Below, piece by piece: positions 1 to 7,810 of a stretch of 35,993 bases of DNA. Position numbers and translations under genes: made by a program. The notes beneath the pieces are model-generated. The model ran no database searches. It had not been told where the DNA came from and saw only the letters and a list, made by a program, of their open reading frames with translations. Where the stretch lies: NCBI GenBank assembly GCA_028709785.1, contig JAQUTK010000035.1, positions 1 through 35,993 of the forward strand. Direction: 5' to 3'. Each line of letters opens with the position of its first letter. The stretch's first letter is position 1. This DNA is from Bacteroidales bacterium (GTDB lineage: Bacteria; Bacteroidota; Bacteroidia; Bacteroidales; JAQUTK01).

Positions 1-6
1 TTTCAT
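1..6 (-). CDS. Possible start of a further minus-strand gene, cut by the window edge
   Basis: An ATG AAA on the minus strand lies at the left edge, 4 bp beyond the stop codon of the GYF_2/CD225 gene. Its context (GCTATGAAA) is the same nine bases that surround the start of that upstream gene at 505. This suggests a downstream gene in the same operon, perhaps a tandem copy, but only two codons are visible, so the call is an inference. Confidence 0.3.
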
Positions 7-10
7 AGCG

Positions 11-505
11 TTAATTGAATAAGAAAGCAAGTGAGGTTCCGAAAATAGCCATTCCTATAAATACTAAGAATCCGAAGAGACCAAAGAAAAAGCTGACCAG
101 AGTCCAGGTTTCCGCAGAACTGGATGCTTTAACCGCTCCGACAAGATCGCCGGCATAAAAACGGGTTTCTACTTTGGAAGCATAGACAATGCCCACGATA
201 CCAAACGGAAGACAACAGAGGAGAGTTGCAAGAATCGACTCTACAAGCCATGTCTTGGGTGGCTTCACGTCGCTCGGAACTGAACTCTTGTTTGTTTTGG
301 TTACTTCGGGTGCTTTTACTCCGGGAAGTGGAGGTGGAGCCAAAAGAAAGAGTTCGTTTAATTCAGAAACAGTTTCCGCGCGTTTCCATTCTCCTAATTC
401 CTGAAACCATACCATTGTATCTCTGGAAATGTGTTTCTCTTTGAGCTCTTCCAGTGAAAACGGTCCGAAATTGGTCGTACCGTCTGTGTAAAAATACTTT
501 TTCAT
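11..505 (-). CDS. GYF_2 (DUF4339) and CD225/dispanin-like membrane protein
   Basis: The protein has 164 residues. Residues 1 to about 52 look like a GYF_2 domain, with YFYTDGTTNFGPFSLEEL near the start and a conserved W-F-x-E-x-G-E-W stretch near 33-40. A proline-rich linker (APPPLPG) follows. From about residue 82 the sequence resembles the CD225/dispanin family: a first membrane segment (SILATLLCCLPFGIVGIVYA), a short basic/polar loop with an AGDLVGAVKASSSAE stretch, and a second membrane segment (TLVSFFFGLFGFLVFIGMAIF). Small two-helix proteins of this type are common in Bacteroidota and their role is not known; an envelope protein-binding adaptor is plausible. The gene runs away from the MFS gene at 631. 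A second gene may follow within 5 bp at the window edge. Confidence 0.8.
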   Translation of the reverse strand: MKKYFYTDGTTNFGPFSLEELKEKHISRDTMVWFQELGEWKRAETVSELNELFLLAPPPLPGVKAPEVTKTNKSSVPSDVKPPKTWLVESILATLLCCLPFGIVGIVYASKVETRFYAGDLVGAVKASSSAETWTLVSFFFGLFGFLVFIGMAIFGTSLAFLFN

Positions 506-595
506 AGCATGTGGTTTAATTTGCTGCTAATTTAGTTCTTTTTTTAATAGATTACATATTTACTTCAATAAATCTATTAGCTACATCAATTTCAG

Positions 596-603
596 TATCT
601 TTG
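596..603 (+). promoter_or_regulatory. Candidate -7 promoter box for the MFS gene
   Basis: TATCTTTG matches the Bacteroidota -7 consensus TAnnTTTG and lies 27 bp before the ATG at 631. No clear TTTG -33 box is seen at the usual 19-21 bp distance. Confidence 0.55.
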
Positions 604-630
604 TGTCTGGGTATTTAGAAATAAAGGAAT

Positions 631-1806
631 ATGCGAAATAAAAGACTTTTCGGCTTTAACAAAAATATTTTCTATACAGGACTGACAAGCTTTCTGACTG
701 ATACGTCCACGAAGATGGTGTATTCGATCATGCCGATGTTTCTGCTTTCCATTGGGGCGTCGAAGACAACGTTGTCATTGATTGAAGGTATTGCTGAGAG
801 TACCGCTGCTCTCATCAAAGCGTTTTCCGGGTTTTGGAGTGACAAAATTGGCAAGAACAAACCGTTTATGATACTGGGCTATGGTATTACGACACTGATC
901 ATGCCGCTGTATGCCTTTGTGATGACACCTTTGCAGGTGCTGGTGTTGAGATTTGTGGAACGCACGGGCAAGGGAATTCGTACCGCCCCACGCGATAGTC
1001 TGATTGCTGGATATGCCGGAAATGGGGAAAGTGGAAAGAGCTTCGGATTGCAAAAGATGATGGATAATGCCGGTGCTATTGTCGGTCCGCTGATAGCTTT
1101 TGGTCTGTTGACTCTCTTTCCGGACAACTATAAAGGGATATTCCTTCTTTCGGGTATCCCGGCTGTCTTAGGGATTTTAGTGCTTATCTTAGGTGTGAAA
1201 GAGGCGAAAAAGAACAAAGAACAGTTGTTGAAAGCGTTTCATTTCAGAGACTATTCAAAAAGATATTACTGCTTTCTGGCAATTATTTTCATTTTTACAC
1301 TGGGTAATTCTACGGATGCACTGCTGATGGTTAAAGCAAATGAAGTGGGGGTCAAAGTGGCATATATCCCACTAGTTTATTTGGTGATGAGTTTTGTCTC
1401 TGTAGTTATGGCAGTGCCTTTGGGCGTTTTATCCGATCGGATAGGGAAAGAAAAGCTTCTTGTAATTGGTTTTGTCATTTATGCCATTGTTTATTTCGGA
1501 TTTGGGACAACACACAGTATTACGATGATCGCTTTGCTATTTGCACTCTACGGATTGTATTCCGCAGCTACAGATGGTATTCAGAAGGCACTTGTCAGCG
1601 ATTTACTGGATGCAAATAAACGGGGTACTGGACTGGGTATCTACAATGCATTGCTAGGAGCCACCCTGTTGCCGGCAAGTCTCATTGCCGGGTTGTTGTA
1701 TGATCATGTGAATTCCAGTATTCCTTTTTATTTTGGGGCTGCCACAGCTGCCTTGTCGGCTCTATTGATGGTTGCTTTTTACAGATATTTCAAGGTTAAA
1801 GAGTAA
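631..1806 (+). CDS. Major facilitator superfamily transporter
   Basis: This is a 391-residue polytopic inner-membrane protein with about 12 hydrophobic segments, the usual size of an MFS carrier. The loop after the second helix reads GFWSDKIGKNKPF, which fits MFS signature A (G-x-x-x-D-R/K-x-G-R/K). The same motif recurs in the second half as GVLSDRIGKEKL, as expected from the internal duplication of the fold. A RTGKGIRTAPRDSLIAGY stretch near residues 110-127 marks a subgroup I have seen across Bacteroidota and archaea, whose substrate is not established. The gene stands alone, divergent from the GYF_2/CD225 gene. The ATG is supported by the -7 box just upstream. The fold is near certain; the transported compound cannot be told. 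Confidence 0.85.
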   Translation: MRNKRLFGFNKNIFYTGLTSFLTDTSTKMVYSIMPMFLLSIGASKTTLSLIEGIAESTAALIKAFSGFWSDKIGKNKPFMILGYGITTLIMPLYAFVMTPLQVLVLRFVERTGKGIRTAPRDSLIAGYAGNGESGKSFGLQKMMDNAGAIVGPLIAFGLLTLFPDNYKGIFLLSGIPAVLGILVLILGVKEAKKNKEQLLKAFHFRDYSKRYYCFLAIIFIFTLGNSTDALLMVKANEVGVKVAYIPLVYLVMSFVSVVMAVPLGVLSDRIGKEKLLVIGFVIYAIVYFGFGTTHSITMIALLFALYGLYSAATDGIQKALVSDLLDANKRGTGLGIYNALLGATLLPASLIAGLLYDHVNSSIPFYFGAATAALSALLMVAFYRYFKVKE

Positions 1807-1985
1807 CACCTGAAATGTGAGAATGTTATAATGGGATCAGATTTGATAATTGGAGGACGTCAGAAGTTGTCTATCTCAATCAGCCATGATTAGTCTTTGT
1901 TGTCTGATAAATAGCCTCGAGTTTTCCTTGTGAGACTTTTTGCAATAATATTGGATGATATTCAGGGATAATCGTTGTTTTTTGT

Positions 1986-2056
1986 TACTTTTGTGAAATT
2001 AACTCATGTCAATATCTATTCATGAAATTCAAATTACTAGTACTCATGTACTTTTG
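1986..2056 (+). promoter_or_regulatory. Two candidate -7 boxes in the 1807-2085 gap
   Basis: The gap between the MFS gene and the SpoIID gene contains the octamer TACTTTTG twice, at 1986-1993 and 2049-2056, both fitting TAnnTTTG. Neither has a convincing -33 box. The second would give a leader of roughly 60 nt before the ATG at 2125. Nothing else is recognisable in the gap; I see no clear terminator for the MFS gene. Confidence 0.4.
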
Positions 2057-2124
2057 TAAAATCTACGATAAGCACTTCCCGTCTCTTGGATGTACTGCAT
2101 GATAGTTTTAATGACTATACTAAT

Positions 2125-3387
2125 ATGATTGAATATAAAGGTGGACCTACTGTCAATGTAGGTATTGTGAAAGGAAAAAGAATTAATTTTGTGTTGAACA
2201 CTCCTTATTTATGCATTCAGACCGGGGTCTGTATGCAAGGAGCTTTTACAGCTGAAGCGGCTGTCCCTAATATCCTTTTTGAAGGTCATCAGTATCCGTC
2301 TCTTGAGTTTGAGTCGTGTGCAATAGGAGGTAGTTTTGAACTTTCTGAGGTGACGATCGGCATTGATTATCACTGGGAACGTGTAGAACCACAGCGGTTT
2401 AATGGCGGATTATTGTTTTCTATGGAAGGTGATGACGTGCGTGCGGTTAATCATATTGATGTGGAGCGCTATCTGGCTTGTGTCATCTCTTCAGAGATGA
2501 GTGATACAGCGTCGTTGCCATTTCTCAAGGCACATGCTGTAATATCGCGCAGTTGGCTGATTTCTCAAATTGAACAAAAGGAGAAAAAAAGGTACTCTAC
2601 AGCGGATAGAGGTGTAGATACACCGGAAGAGCGGATTCGCTGGTACGATCATGCCGAACATACCGGATTTGATGTGTGTGCTGATGATCATTGTCAGCGT
2701 TATCAGGGTTTTGGACGTGTGGATAATGAGAAAGTCATGCAAGCGGTGGATGAAACACGGGGAGAAGTATTGATGTCTGAATCAGAGATCTGTGATGCCC
2801 GTTTTTCTAAGTGTTGTGGTGGAATGAGCGAAAGTTATGAGAGTTGCTGGGATGACACCCCACACCCCTATCTGGTACCGGTGAAGTGTAATCCTAATCC
2901 GCATGGAATGCCATTCTGTGACACAACAGATGAAGAAATTCTCAAACAAGTGCTGAATGATTATGATCAGGAGACGCATGGTTTCTTTAAGTGGGAGGTG
3001 CGATATGGTCAACAGGAACTCTCTGAACTGGTGTCCAAACGTACAGATATTGACTTTGGCACGATTACCGATCTTGTGCCACTAGAGAGGGGAAAATCAG
3101 GAAGAATCATTCGTCTGCAAATTGTTGGTATGCTCCGTACAATGATTATTGGCAAGGAATTGGAGATACGGCGTGCTTTGTCGGAATCGCATTTGTACAG
3201 TTCGGCATTTACAGTGGAGAAGGAGGAGGTGGATGGTAATATTTCCTTCTTGTTGAAAGGCAGAGGATGGGGGCATGGTGTAGGCCTGTGTCAGATCGGT
3301 GCGGCTGTGATGGGTGAGAAAGGGTATTCATATCAGGAGATACTTAAACATTATTATACAGGAGTGGATATTGTGAAACGTTATTGA
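2125..3387 (+). CDS. SpoIID/LytB-domain protein (peptidoglycan-binding, lytic-transglycosylase-like)
   Basis: I place the start at the ATG of 2125 (420 residues, MIEYKGGPTVNVGI). The frame is open back to a TTG at 2086, but that codon has no better context. The SpoIID core is clear: HIDVERYLACVISSEM followed by LKAHAVISRSWL, and the C-terminal signature GRGWGHGVGLCQIGA followed by YQEILKHYYTGV. SpoIID proteins cleave or bind denuded glycan strands of peptidoglycan, and LytB-type relatives enhance amidases. No signal peptide is seen from either start, so a cytoplasmic form or an unusual export route must be considered. Many cysteines (C-x-x-C pairs near CCGGM) are present. The gene is followed after 4 bp by an AmpG-like permease and then by a CYTH gene, which together suggest an operon for cell-wall fragment recycling. 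Confidence 0.85.
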   Translation: MIEYKGGPTVNVGIVKGKRINFVLNTPYLCIQTGVCMQGAFTAEAAVPNILFEGHQYPSLEFESCAIGGSFELSEVTIGIDYHWERVEPQRFNGGLLFSMEGDDVRAVNHIDVERYLACVISSEMSDTASLPFLKAHAVISRSWLISQIEQKEKKRYSTADRGVDTPEERIRWYDHAEHTGFDVCADDHCQRYQGFGRVDNEKVMQAVDETRGEVLMSESEICDARFSKCCGGMSESYESCWDDTPHPYLVPVKCNPNPHGMPFCDTTDEEILKQVLNDYDQETHGFFKWEVRYGQQELSELVSKRTDIDFGTITDLVPLERGKSGRIIRLQIVGMLRTMIIGKELEIRRALSESHLYSSAFTVEKEEVDGNISFLLKGRGWGHGVGLCQIGAAVMGEKGYSYQEILKHYYTGVDIVKRY

Positions 3388-3391
3388 TACC

Positions 3392-4690
3392 ATGGAGAAA
3401 AAGGACGGTGAGGTAGTAAAAGGAAAGAACAGACCGTGGGCATGGGTGCCTTCGCTTTATGTGGCAGAAGGTCTTCCGTATGTGGCAGTGATGACTATTG
3501 CGGGTATTATGTATAAGAAGCTGGGGGTTTCCAATACCGATATTGCGCTGTATATGGGTTGGTTATACTTGCCGTGGGTTGTTAAACCTCTCTGGAGTCC
3601 TTTTGTGGATATCATGCGTACCAAACGCTGGTGGATTGTGGCGATGCAGCTGCTTGTTGGAATCTGTTTTGCGGGAATTGCATTTACTCTCCCTGGGAGT
3701 TTGTTTTTACAGAGCACGCTCGCACTTTTCTGGCTTATGGCATTTAGTTCGGCAACACACGATATAGCAGCAGACGGGTTTTATATGCTGGGACTCAATC
3801 CCTCGAAGCAGGCTTTCTTTGTCGGAATCAGAAATACATTTTACAGAATTGCCACTTTGGTTGGAAAAGGACCGTTGGTCATGCTTGCCGGCGCTCTTGA
3901 AGTTTCTACCGGTGATGAGCATTTTGCGTGGTCAGTAGTATTCGCTGTCTTGGCGGTCCTCTTCTTTGGCTTTTCAATCTATCATCAGAAAATGCTACCC
4001 TATCCGGTGGAGGATAAGATGGGTACCAGTACCCCCAAGGAGATAATGGCTGGTTTTGTGGAGACATTTAGCTCCTTCTTTCGCAAGCCGGGCATTGGTC
4101 TGGCATTGCTTTTCCTCTTGACCTATCGATTGGCAGAGTCACAGTTGGGCATGTTGGCTGCTCCGTTTATGCTTGACAGTATGGATGTGGGAGGGCTGGG
4201 ACTCACGACTTCGCAGGTAGGAACGGTCAATGGTACGGTGGGTGTGGTAGCTCTGGTGATCGGAGGATTGCTTGGAGGTTTTGTAGTTGCACGTCACGGT
4301 TTGCGGGCCTGGATTTGGCCTATGGTGCTTGCCATTAACTTGCCCGATCTGGTTTATATATGGATGGCATATGATCAGATGACCAATCTCTGGCTGATCA
4401 ATCTCTGTGTGGGGATTGAAAATCTCGGTTATGGTTTTGGATTTACAGCTTATACGATTTATATGATGACCTATGCCGAAGGGGAACATAAAACAGCTCA
4501 TTTTGCCATATGTACCGCTTTTATGGCATTGGGAATGATGCTTCCGGGGATGGCAGCCGGATGGATTCAGGAAGAGATTGGTTATCGGTTGTTCTTTGTC
4601 TGGGTGATGGTATGTACGCTGCCGGGATTTTTCCTTATACCATCTATTAGAAAACAAATAAAAAATGAGACGAATGGGGTTAGAAATTGA
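3392..4690 (+). CDS. AmpG-like MFS permease (probable muropeptide or sugar uptake)
   Basis: The protein has 432 residues and about 12 membrane segments. Its N-terminal region (WVPSLYVAEGLPYVAVM, then LYLPWVVKPLWSPFVD) is typical of the AmpG branch of the MFS, whose characterised members import anhydro-muropeptides. A conserved ATHDIAADGFYM stretch with acidic residues lies in the middle of the first half. Its position 4 bp after the SpoIID gene supports a role in returning cell-wall fragments to the cytoplasm. Its last 26 bases overlap the start of the CYTH gene, so the three genes are likely translated from one message. The family call is strong; the substrate is inferred from family and context. 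Confidence 0.85.
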   Translation: MEKKDGEVVKGKNRPWAWVPSLYVAEGLPYVAVMTIAGIMYKKLGVSNTDIALYMGWLYLPWVVKPLWSPFVDIMRTKRWWIVAMQLLVGICFAGIAFTLPGSLFLQSTLALFWLMAFSSATHDIAADGFYMLGLNPSKQAFFVGIRNTFYRIATLVGKGPLVMLAGALEVSTGDEHFAWSVVFAVLAVLFFGFSIYHQKMLPYPVEDKMGTSTPKEIMAGFVETFSSFFRKPGIGLALLFLLTYRLAESQLGMLAAPFMLDSMDVGGLGLTTSQVGTVNGTVGVVALVIGGLLGGFVVARHGLRAWIWPMVLAINLPDLVYIWMAYDQMTNLWLINLCVGIENLGYGFGFTAYTIYMMTYAEGEHKTAHFAICTAFMALGMMLPGMAAGWIQEEIGYRLFFVWVMVCTLPGFFLIPSIRKQIKNETNGVRN

Positions 4691-5141
4691 ACGTAAGTTT
4701 TTAGTACAAAAAGCTTCTTTTCTGAGTAGTATTTATGGTAAGAATGTAATACAGGGTTTTATATTGTCCAAAAAGGAGAAGTCTGTGCGAGTGCGTATTG
4801 CTGGAGGAAGAGCAACGCTAACCGTCAAAGGTGAGACTCTCGGTTCTGTACGTCAGGAATTTGAATATTCGATACCTGTTGAAGATGCACGCGAACTGTT
4901 GGCTTTATGTGAACGTCCTCTGGTTGAGAAATGTCGTTATGAAATACCATGGGGACCTCTCGTTTGGGAAGTGGATGTCTTTCATGGTGAGAACGAAGGA
5001 CTGATTGTTGCAGAGATAGAAATTCCCGAGGTTGATTACTATTTAGATCTGCCTGAGTGGATTGGGGAGGAAGTAACAAGTGATCCACGCTATTATAACA
5101 GCAACCTGATCCTGCATCCTTATTCAGAGTGGAAGAAATAA
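4665..5141 (+). CDS. CYTH-domain protein (triphosphate tunnel metalloenzyme type)
   Basis: The protein has 158 residues. The diagnostic E-x-E-x-K motif is E7-I-E9-R-K11 at the extreme N terminus. It is followed by basic strands (SVRVRI, TVKGET) and acidic strands (EVDVF, AEIEIP) that line the tunnel in this fold. Characterised short CYTH enzymes hydrolyse inorganic tripolyphosphate, thiamine triphosphate or other triphosphates with a divalent metal; adenylate cyclase activity occurs in some. Which of these applies cannot be read here. ATG 4665 and ATG 4674 are both possible starts and both overlap the end of the permease gene. The overlap implies translational coupling, but a biochemical link to cell-wall recycling is not known to me. 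Confidence 0.85.
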   Translation: MRRMGLEIERKFLVQKASFLSSIYGKNVIQGFILSKKEKSVRVRIAGGRATLTVKGETLGSVRQEFEYSIPVEDARELLALCERPLVEKCRYEIPWGPLVWEVDVFHGENEGLIVAEIEIPEVDYYLDLPEWIGEEVTSDPRYYNSNLILHPYSEWKK

Positions 5142-5144
5142 GAA

Positions 5145-5171
5145 AGAGACCGGCTTATTTACCGGTGCTCT
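5145..5171. terminator. Weak bidirectional terminator between the CYTH and SGNH genes
   Basis: AGAG-ACCGG (5145-5153) pairs with CCGGT-G-CTCT (5162-5171), with one bulged G and an 8-nt loop. It is followed by T-rich sequence on both strands. It includes the stop codon of the convergent SGNH gene. Confidence 0.5.
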
Positions 5172-5946
5172 TTTCCAATGCTTTTAGAATTCCTTTTCCC
5201 CAGAATACGGCTAGTTTTTTTGCTCCTTTTTTATTGGGATGCAGGTAAAAAGTACCGGCGTTACCCTCCTCCGGAAACAGATATTTTTCATAGTTGATTC
5301 GGAAAAAATCATAAGCCTCGGTGTCTCCCTGAAAGACATGGCCGGGGTGGGTTTGCGCATAGGTACCTACAAGACGATCCAATTGGGGAGTATAGCTATT
5401 GAGCCTTTTTAGTCCGGCTTTCAGGTAGATGGCTCCGTTGTACGTATTGGGACTGTACCAGATGGGTTTGTGTAAAACTATCAGGCTGGAGGGGTATCGG
5501 CTCAGAAGTGAGTCAATGATCAGTTTCATGTTGTCATAGTATTGTGTATCGCTGACAGGTGAACCATTTGGCCCTTTCTCCGCGCTGTCATTCGTACCTA
5601 GTTTGATGGAAAAGAGGAGTGTACCTTCTTCAGCTGATAATAGATCGGCTGCTGCGATGGTACGAGGAAAGAGTTTGTTGGATGCGGGAAGAAAATCAAC
5701 CGTTGTCGATCCGCTGACTCCCTGATTACTGAAACGAACAGCTTTGAACTTTTTCAGCGATTTCAAATATTCATTGGTATATACAGGTGGTGCGTCGTTC
5801 TTATCTAATAGTGCACCCTGAGTAATACTGTTGCCAATAAATACAATATTCAGCGATTGTTTTTCTTTTTTTGCTGCGGTAGCATTACCGGCGATCAATG
5901 AGATTGAGAGTAGAAGCAGAAGAGTTCTGAATGAGAGTCGTTTCAT
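5155..5946 (-). CDS. Secreted SGNH/GDSL-family hydrolase
   Basis: The protein has 263 residues with a clear signal peptide (MKR, hydrophobic core to about residue 20, cleavage probably after NATAA). Block I is FIGNSITQG with nucleophile Ser40, GNS replacing the usual GDS. Block III is GTND at 117-120. The terminal block has LHPN with His236. The residue three before this histidine is Phe233, where the family normally has the triad Asp (D-x-x-H), so the triad may be a dyad or use another acid. Members act as esterases or deacetylases on lipids, glycans or acylated polysaccharides; the substrate here is unknown. The gene has its own -7 box at 5974-5981, just past the terminator of the upstream pfp gene. 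Confidence 0.82.
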   Translation of the reverse strand: MKRLSFRTLLLLLSISLIAGNATAAKKEKQSLNIVFIGNSITQGALLDKNDAPPVYTNEYLKSLKKFKAVRFSNQGVSGSTTVDFLPASNKLFPRTIAAADLLSAEEGTLLFSIKLGTNDSAEKGPNGSPVSDTQYYDNMKLIIDSLLSRYPSSLIVLHKPIWYSPNTYNGAIYLKAGLKRLNSYTPQLDRLVGTYAQTHPGHVFQGDTEAYDFFRINYEKYLFPEEGNAGTFYLHPNKKGAKKLAVFWGKGILKALEKSTGK

Positions 5947-5973
5947 GATATATATTGTTTACTGTTCGGATGG

Positions 5974-5981
5974 CAAAGGTA
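5974..5981 (-). promoter_or_regulatory. Candidate -7 box for the SGNH hydrolase gene
   Basis: Read on the minus strand this is TACCTTTG, matching TAnnTTTG, 28 bp before the start codon. It lies directly downstream of the T-tract of the pfp terminator. No -33 box is evident. Confidence 0.5.
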
Positions 5982-5991
5982 TGTTTTTTTT

Positions 5992-6041
5992 CAAAAAAAC
6001 AGATCCTTGTCACTCTTTTTTATCGAGTAGACAAGGATCTG
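5992..6041 (-). terminator. Strong intrinsic terminator of pfp
   Basis: A perfect 12-bp stem, CAGATCCTTGTC (6000-6011) with GACAAGGATCTG (6030-6041), is extended inward by ACTC/GAGT with one bulged A. On the minus strand it is followed at once by seven T residues, the classic intrinsic terminator layout, 24 bp after the pfp stop codon. Confidence 0.9.
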
Positions 6042-6065
6042 AAAGGGGACTGGTTTCTATCGCTC

Positions 6066-7709
6066 TTATTGACGTTCCAGTGTCAGCGTTTTAGTTGGCT
6101 GGTCGCATACTTCAGTTGGCCCAAAGTACTGGATGGGTCCGGGATAGACATAAGCTGTATTGATAGCCCACTCTGCACGTTGAGCTTCAAAAGCTTTGAA
6201 AGGTGCGCCATCCAGTTTAACCAATGCTTTTTGAATAACAGGTTTCATCTCTCCGTGACGGCGTTCCATATTCATCATCATGGTGATTGGAATACCACCT
6301 GCAATCCAGTTTTCAGCCGGAGCAGTCGTGTTTCTAACGGAGGACATATATCCGGTCTTTCCTGTGGCAATCAATGCTGAAGCAGTAAAACCGAGAGAAT
6401 AACAATAGTCTGCATCGTAGTTGGATGGAGCGGCGCAACGTCCTTCGTAGCCGAAGAAGTGGTGTTGTGCGGCAAACTTACCACAGAACTTACCTTCTTT
6501 CTTCCACTGCTCCAGTTTAGCAGCTACCATATCAGAAAGCAGTTTCTCTGTTTCAATCAGCGATACCTGTACGTTTCCGTGTGGGTCGCGATCCAGCGAG
6601 AGCTGACGGGCAACTCCTTCAGGAAGACTGGCATAAATTTCAGCATTTGCTTTTGAGAGTTTGCTGATGATATATTCGCGTTGTGCTGATTTCTTGATCA
6701 GTGCAAACTCGTCTTTGCTCTTGGCAAGGAAGTCATTCAGTTCGGCAATCAGAGCTTTCATAGCCGGGATAAATTCGATCAGTCCCTCAGGAATCAAGAC
6801 AGTACCGAAGTTGTTTCCTTTTTCAGCCCGGTTGGCTACGATTTGAGCAATGTAGGTAACCACATCGTCCAAAGACTCATTTTTAGCTTCGATCTCTTCA
6901 GAGATGAGGCAGATATTGGGCTGTACCTGTAAAGCACATTCCAAAGCGATATGTGATGCAGAACGACCCATCAGTTTGATGAAGTGCCAGTATTTACGAG
7001 CTGAGTTACAGTCTCTCTGGATATTACCAATAACTTCTGAATACACTTTGCATGCAGTGTCAAATCCGAAAGAAGTCTCGATCTGTTCGTTTTTGAGGTC
7101 ACCGTCAATCGTTTTAGGACAACCAATCACTTGTACTCCCGTGTTGTTAGCTGCATAGTATTCAGCCAATACACAGGCATTGGTGTTGGAGTCGTCACCA
7201 CCGATGATCACAAGAGCTGTAATATTCAGTTGCTTTAGAATCTCAAGGCCTTTGTCGTACTGTTCTTTTGTTTCGAGTTTGGTACGACCTGATCCGATGA
7301 TATCAAATCCACCGGTATTGCGGTATTCATCAACAATGTCTGCCGTAAGTTCCATGTATTTGTGATCAACCAGTCCGCCGGGACCAAGTATGAATCCATA
7401 AAGACGGCTCTTGTCGTTCACGCTTTTGATACCGTCAAATAAGCCCGAAATAACGTTGTGACCACCGGGAGCTTGTCCTCCGGAAAGTATTACACCTACA
7501 TTGATAGGAGATGCTTCTTCTTTGGCATTGGTCGATACGAATTTAATAATAGGCATTCCATAAGTGTTTGGAAACAACTCTTTGATCTCAGACTGGTTAG
7601 CGACAGATTCTGTAGCTGCACCAAACTCTGCTTTGACAGCTCCGGACAAAGCTTTGGGCATTTTTGGCTGGTAAGCAGCTCTGGCTACTTGCAATGCACT
7701 TTTCTTCAT
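6066..7709 (-). CDS. pfp: Pyrophosphate-dependent 6-phosphofructokinase
   Basis: The protein has 547 residues, the length of the long (plant beta-subunit-like) PPi-PFK group common in Bacteroidota. It interconverts fructose 6-phosphate and fructose 1,6-bisphosphate with PPi, reversibly, in the cytoplasm. The glycine-rich phosphate site is ILSGGQAPGGHN (about 74-85). The motif GGDDS at 170-174 carries the Asp that blocks ATP and favours PPi (ATP enzymes have GGDGS). PKTIDGDL (198-205) holds the Lys and the catalytic Asp. TSFGFDTA follows. The gene is a single transcription unit: it has a promoter at 7759-7790 and a strong terminator at 5992-6041. It is divergent from cinA with overlapping control regions. 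Confidence 0.96.
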   Translation of the reverse strand: MKKSALQVARAAYQPKMPKALSGAVKAEFGAATESVANQSEIKELFPNTYGMPIIKFVSTNAKEEASPINVGVILSGGQAPGGHNVISGLFDGIKSVNDKSRLYGFILGPGGLVDHKYMELTADIVDEYRNTGGFDIIGSGRTKLETKEQYDKGLEILKQLNITALVIIGGDDSNTNACVLAEYYAANNTGVQVIGCPKTIDGDLKNEQIETSFGFDTACKVYSEVIGNIQRDCNSARKYWHFIKLMGRSASHIALECALQVQPNICLISEEIEAKNESLDDVVTYIAQIVANRAEKGNNFGTVLIPEGLIEFIPAMKALIAELNDFLAKSKDEFALIKKSAQREYIISKLSKANAEIYASLPEGVARQLSLDRDPHGNVQVSLIETEKLLSDMVAAKLEQWKKEGKFCGKFAAQHHFFGYEGRCAAPSNYDADYCYSLGFTASALIATGKTGYMSSVRNTTAPAENWIAGGIPITMMMNMERRHGEMKPVIQKALVKLDGAPFKAFEAQRAEWAINTAYVYPGPIQYFGPTEVCDQPTKTLTLERQ

Positions 7710-7758
7710 TGATTATTATTTTTTTAGTGTAGTGAATTTGTATCGTAAAAATCGGATA

Positions 7759-7790
7759 CAAAAGTAGATATTTATCTGTATATTTGCAAA
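7759..7790 (-). promoter_or_regulatory. Promoter of pfp (-33 and -7 boxes)
   Basis: On the minus strand, TTTG (7790-7787) is followed after 20 nt by TACTTTTG (7766-7759), close to the Bacteroidota consensus TTTG-N19-21-TAnnTTTG. It lies 50 bp before the pfp start and overlaps the cinA promoter. Confidence 0.7.
7779..7786 (+). promoter_or_regulatory. -7 box for cinA
   Basis: TATATTTG fits TAnnTTTG. The initiation point expected near 7793 is downstream of the in-frame TTG at 7784, so that TTG cannot be the cinA start. The box lies 12 bp from the pfp -7 box on the other strand. Confidence 0.6.
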
Positions 7791-7810
7791 ATGAACCAAT
7801 GAAAGATGAG

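Noticed and set aside
2022..2101. Short frame from ATG 2022 starting MKFKLLVLMYF that looks like a signal peptide for the SpoIID protein
   Set aside because: It is in a different frame from the SpoIID gene and stops at 2099-2101. Joining the two would need a frameshift. It may be worth a check for a sequencing error, but one cannot be shown here.
4139..4657. Long minus-strand frame of 172 residues opposite the AmpG-like permease
   Set aside because: It is rich in His, Asn and Ser with no recognisable motif, and it is the antisense shadow of a well-supported transporter gene.
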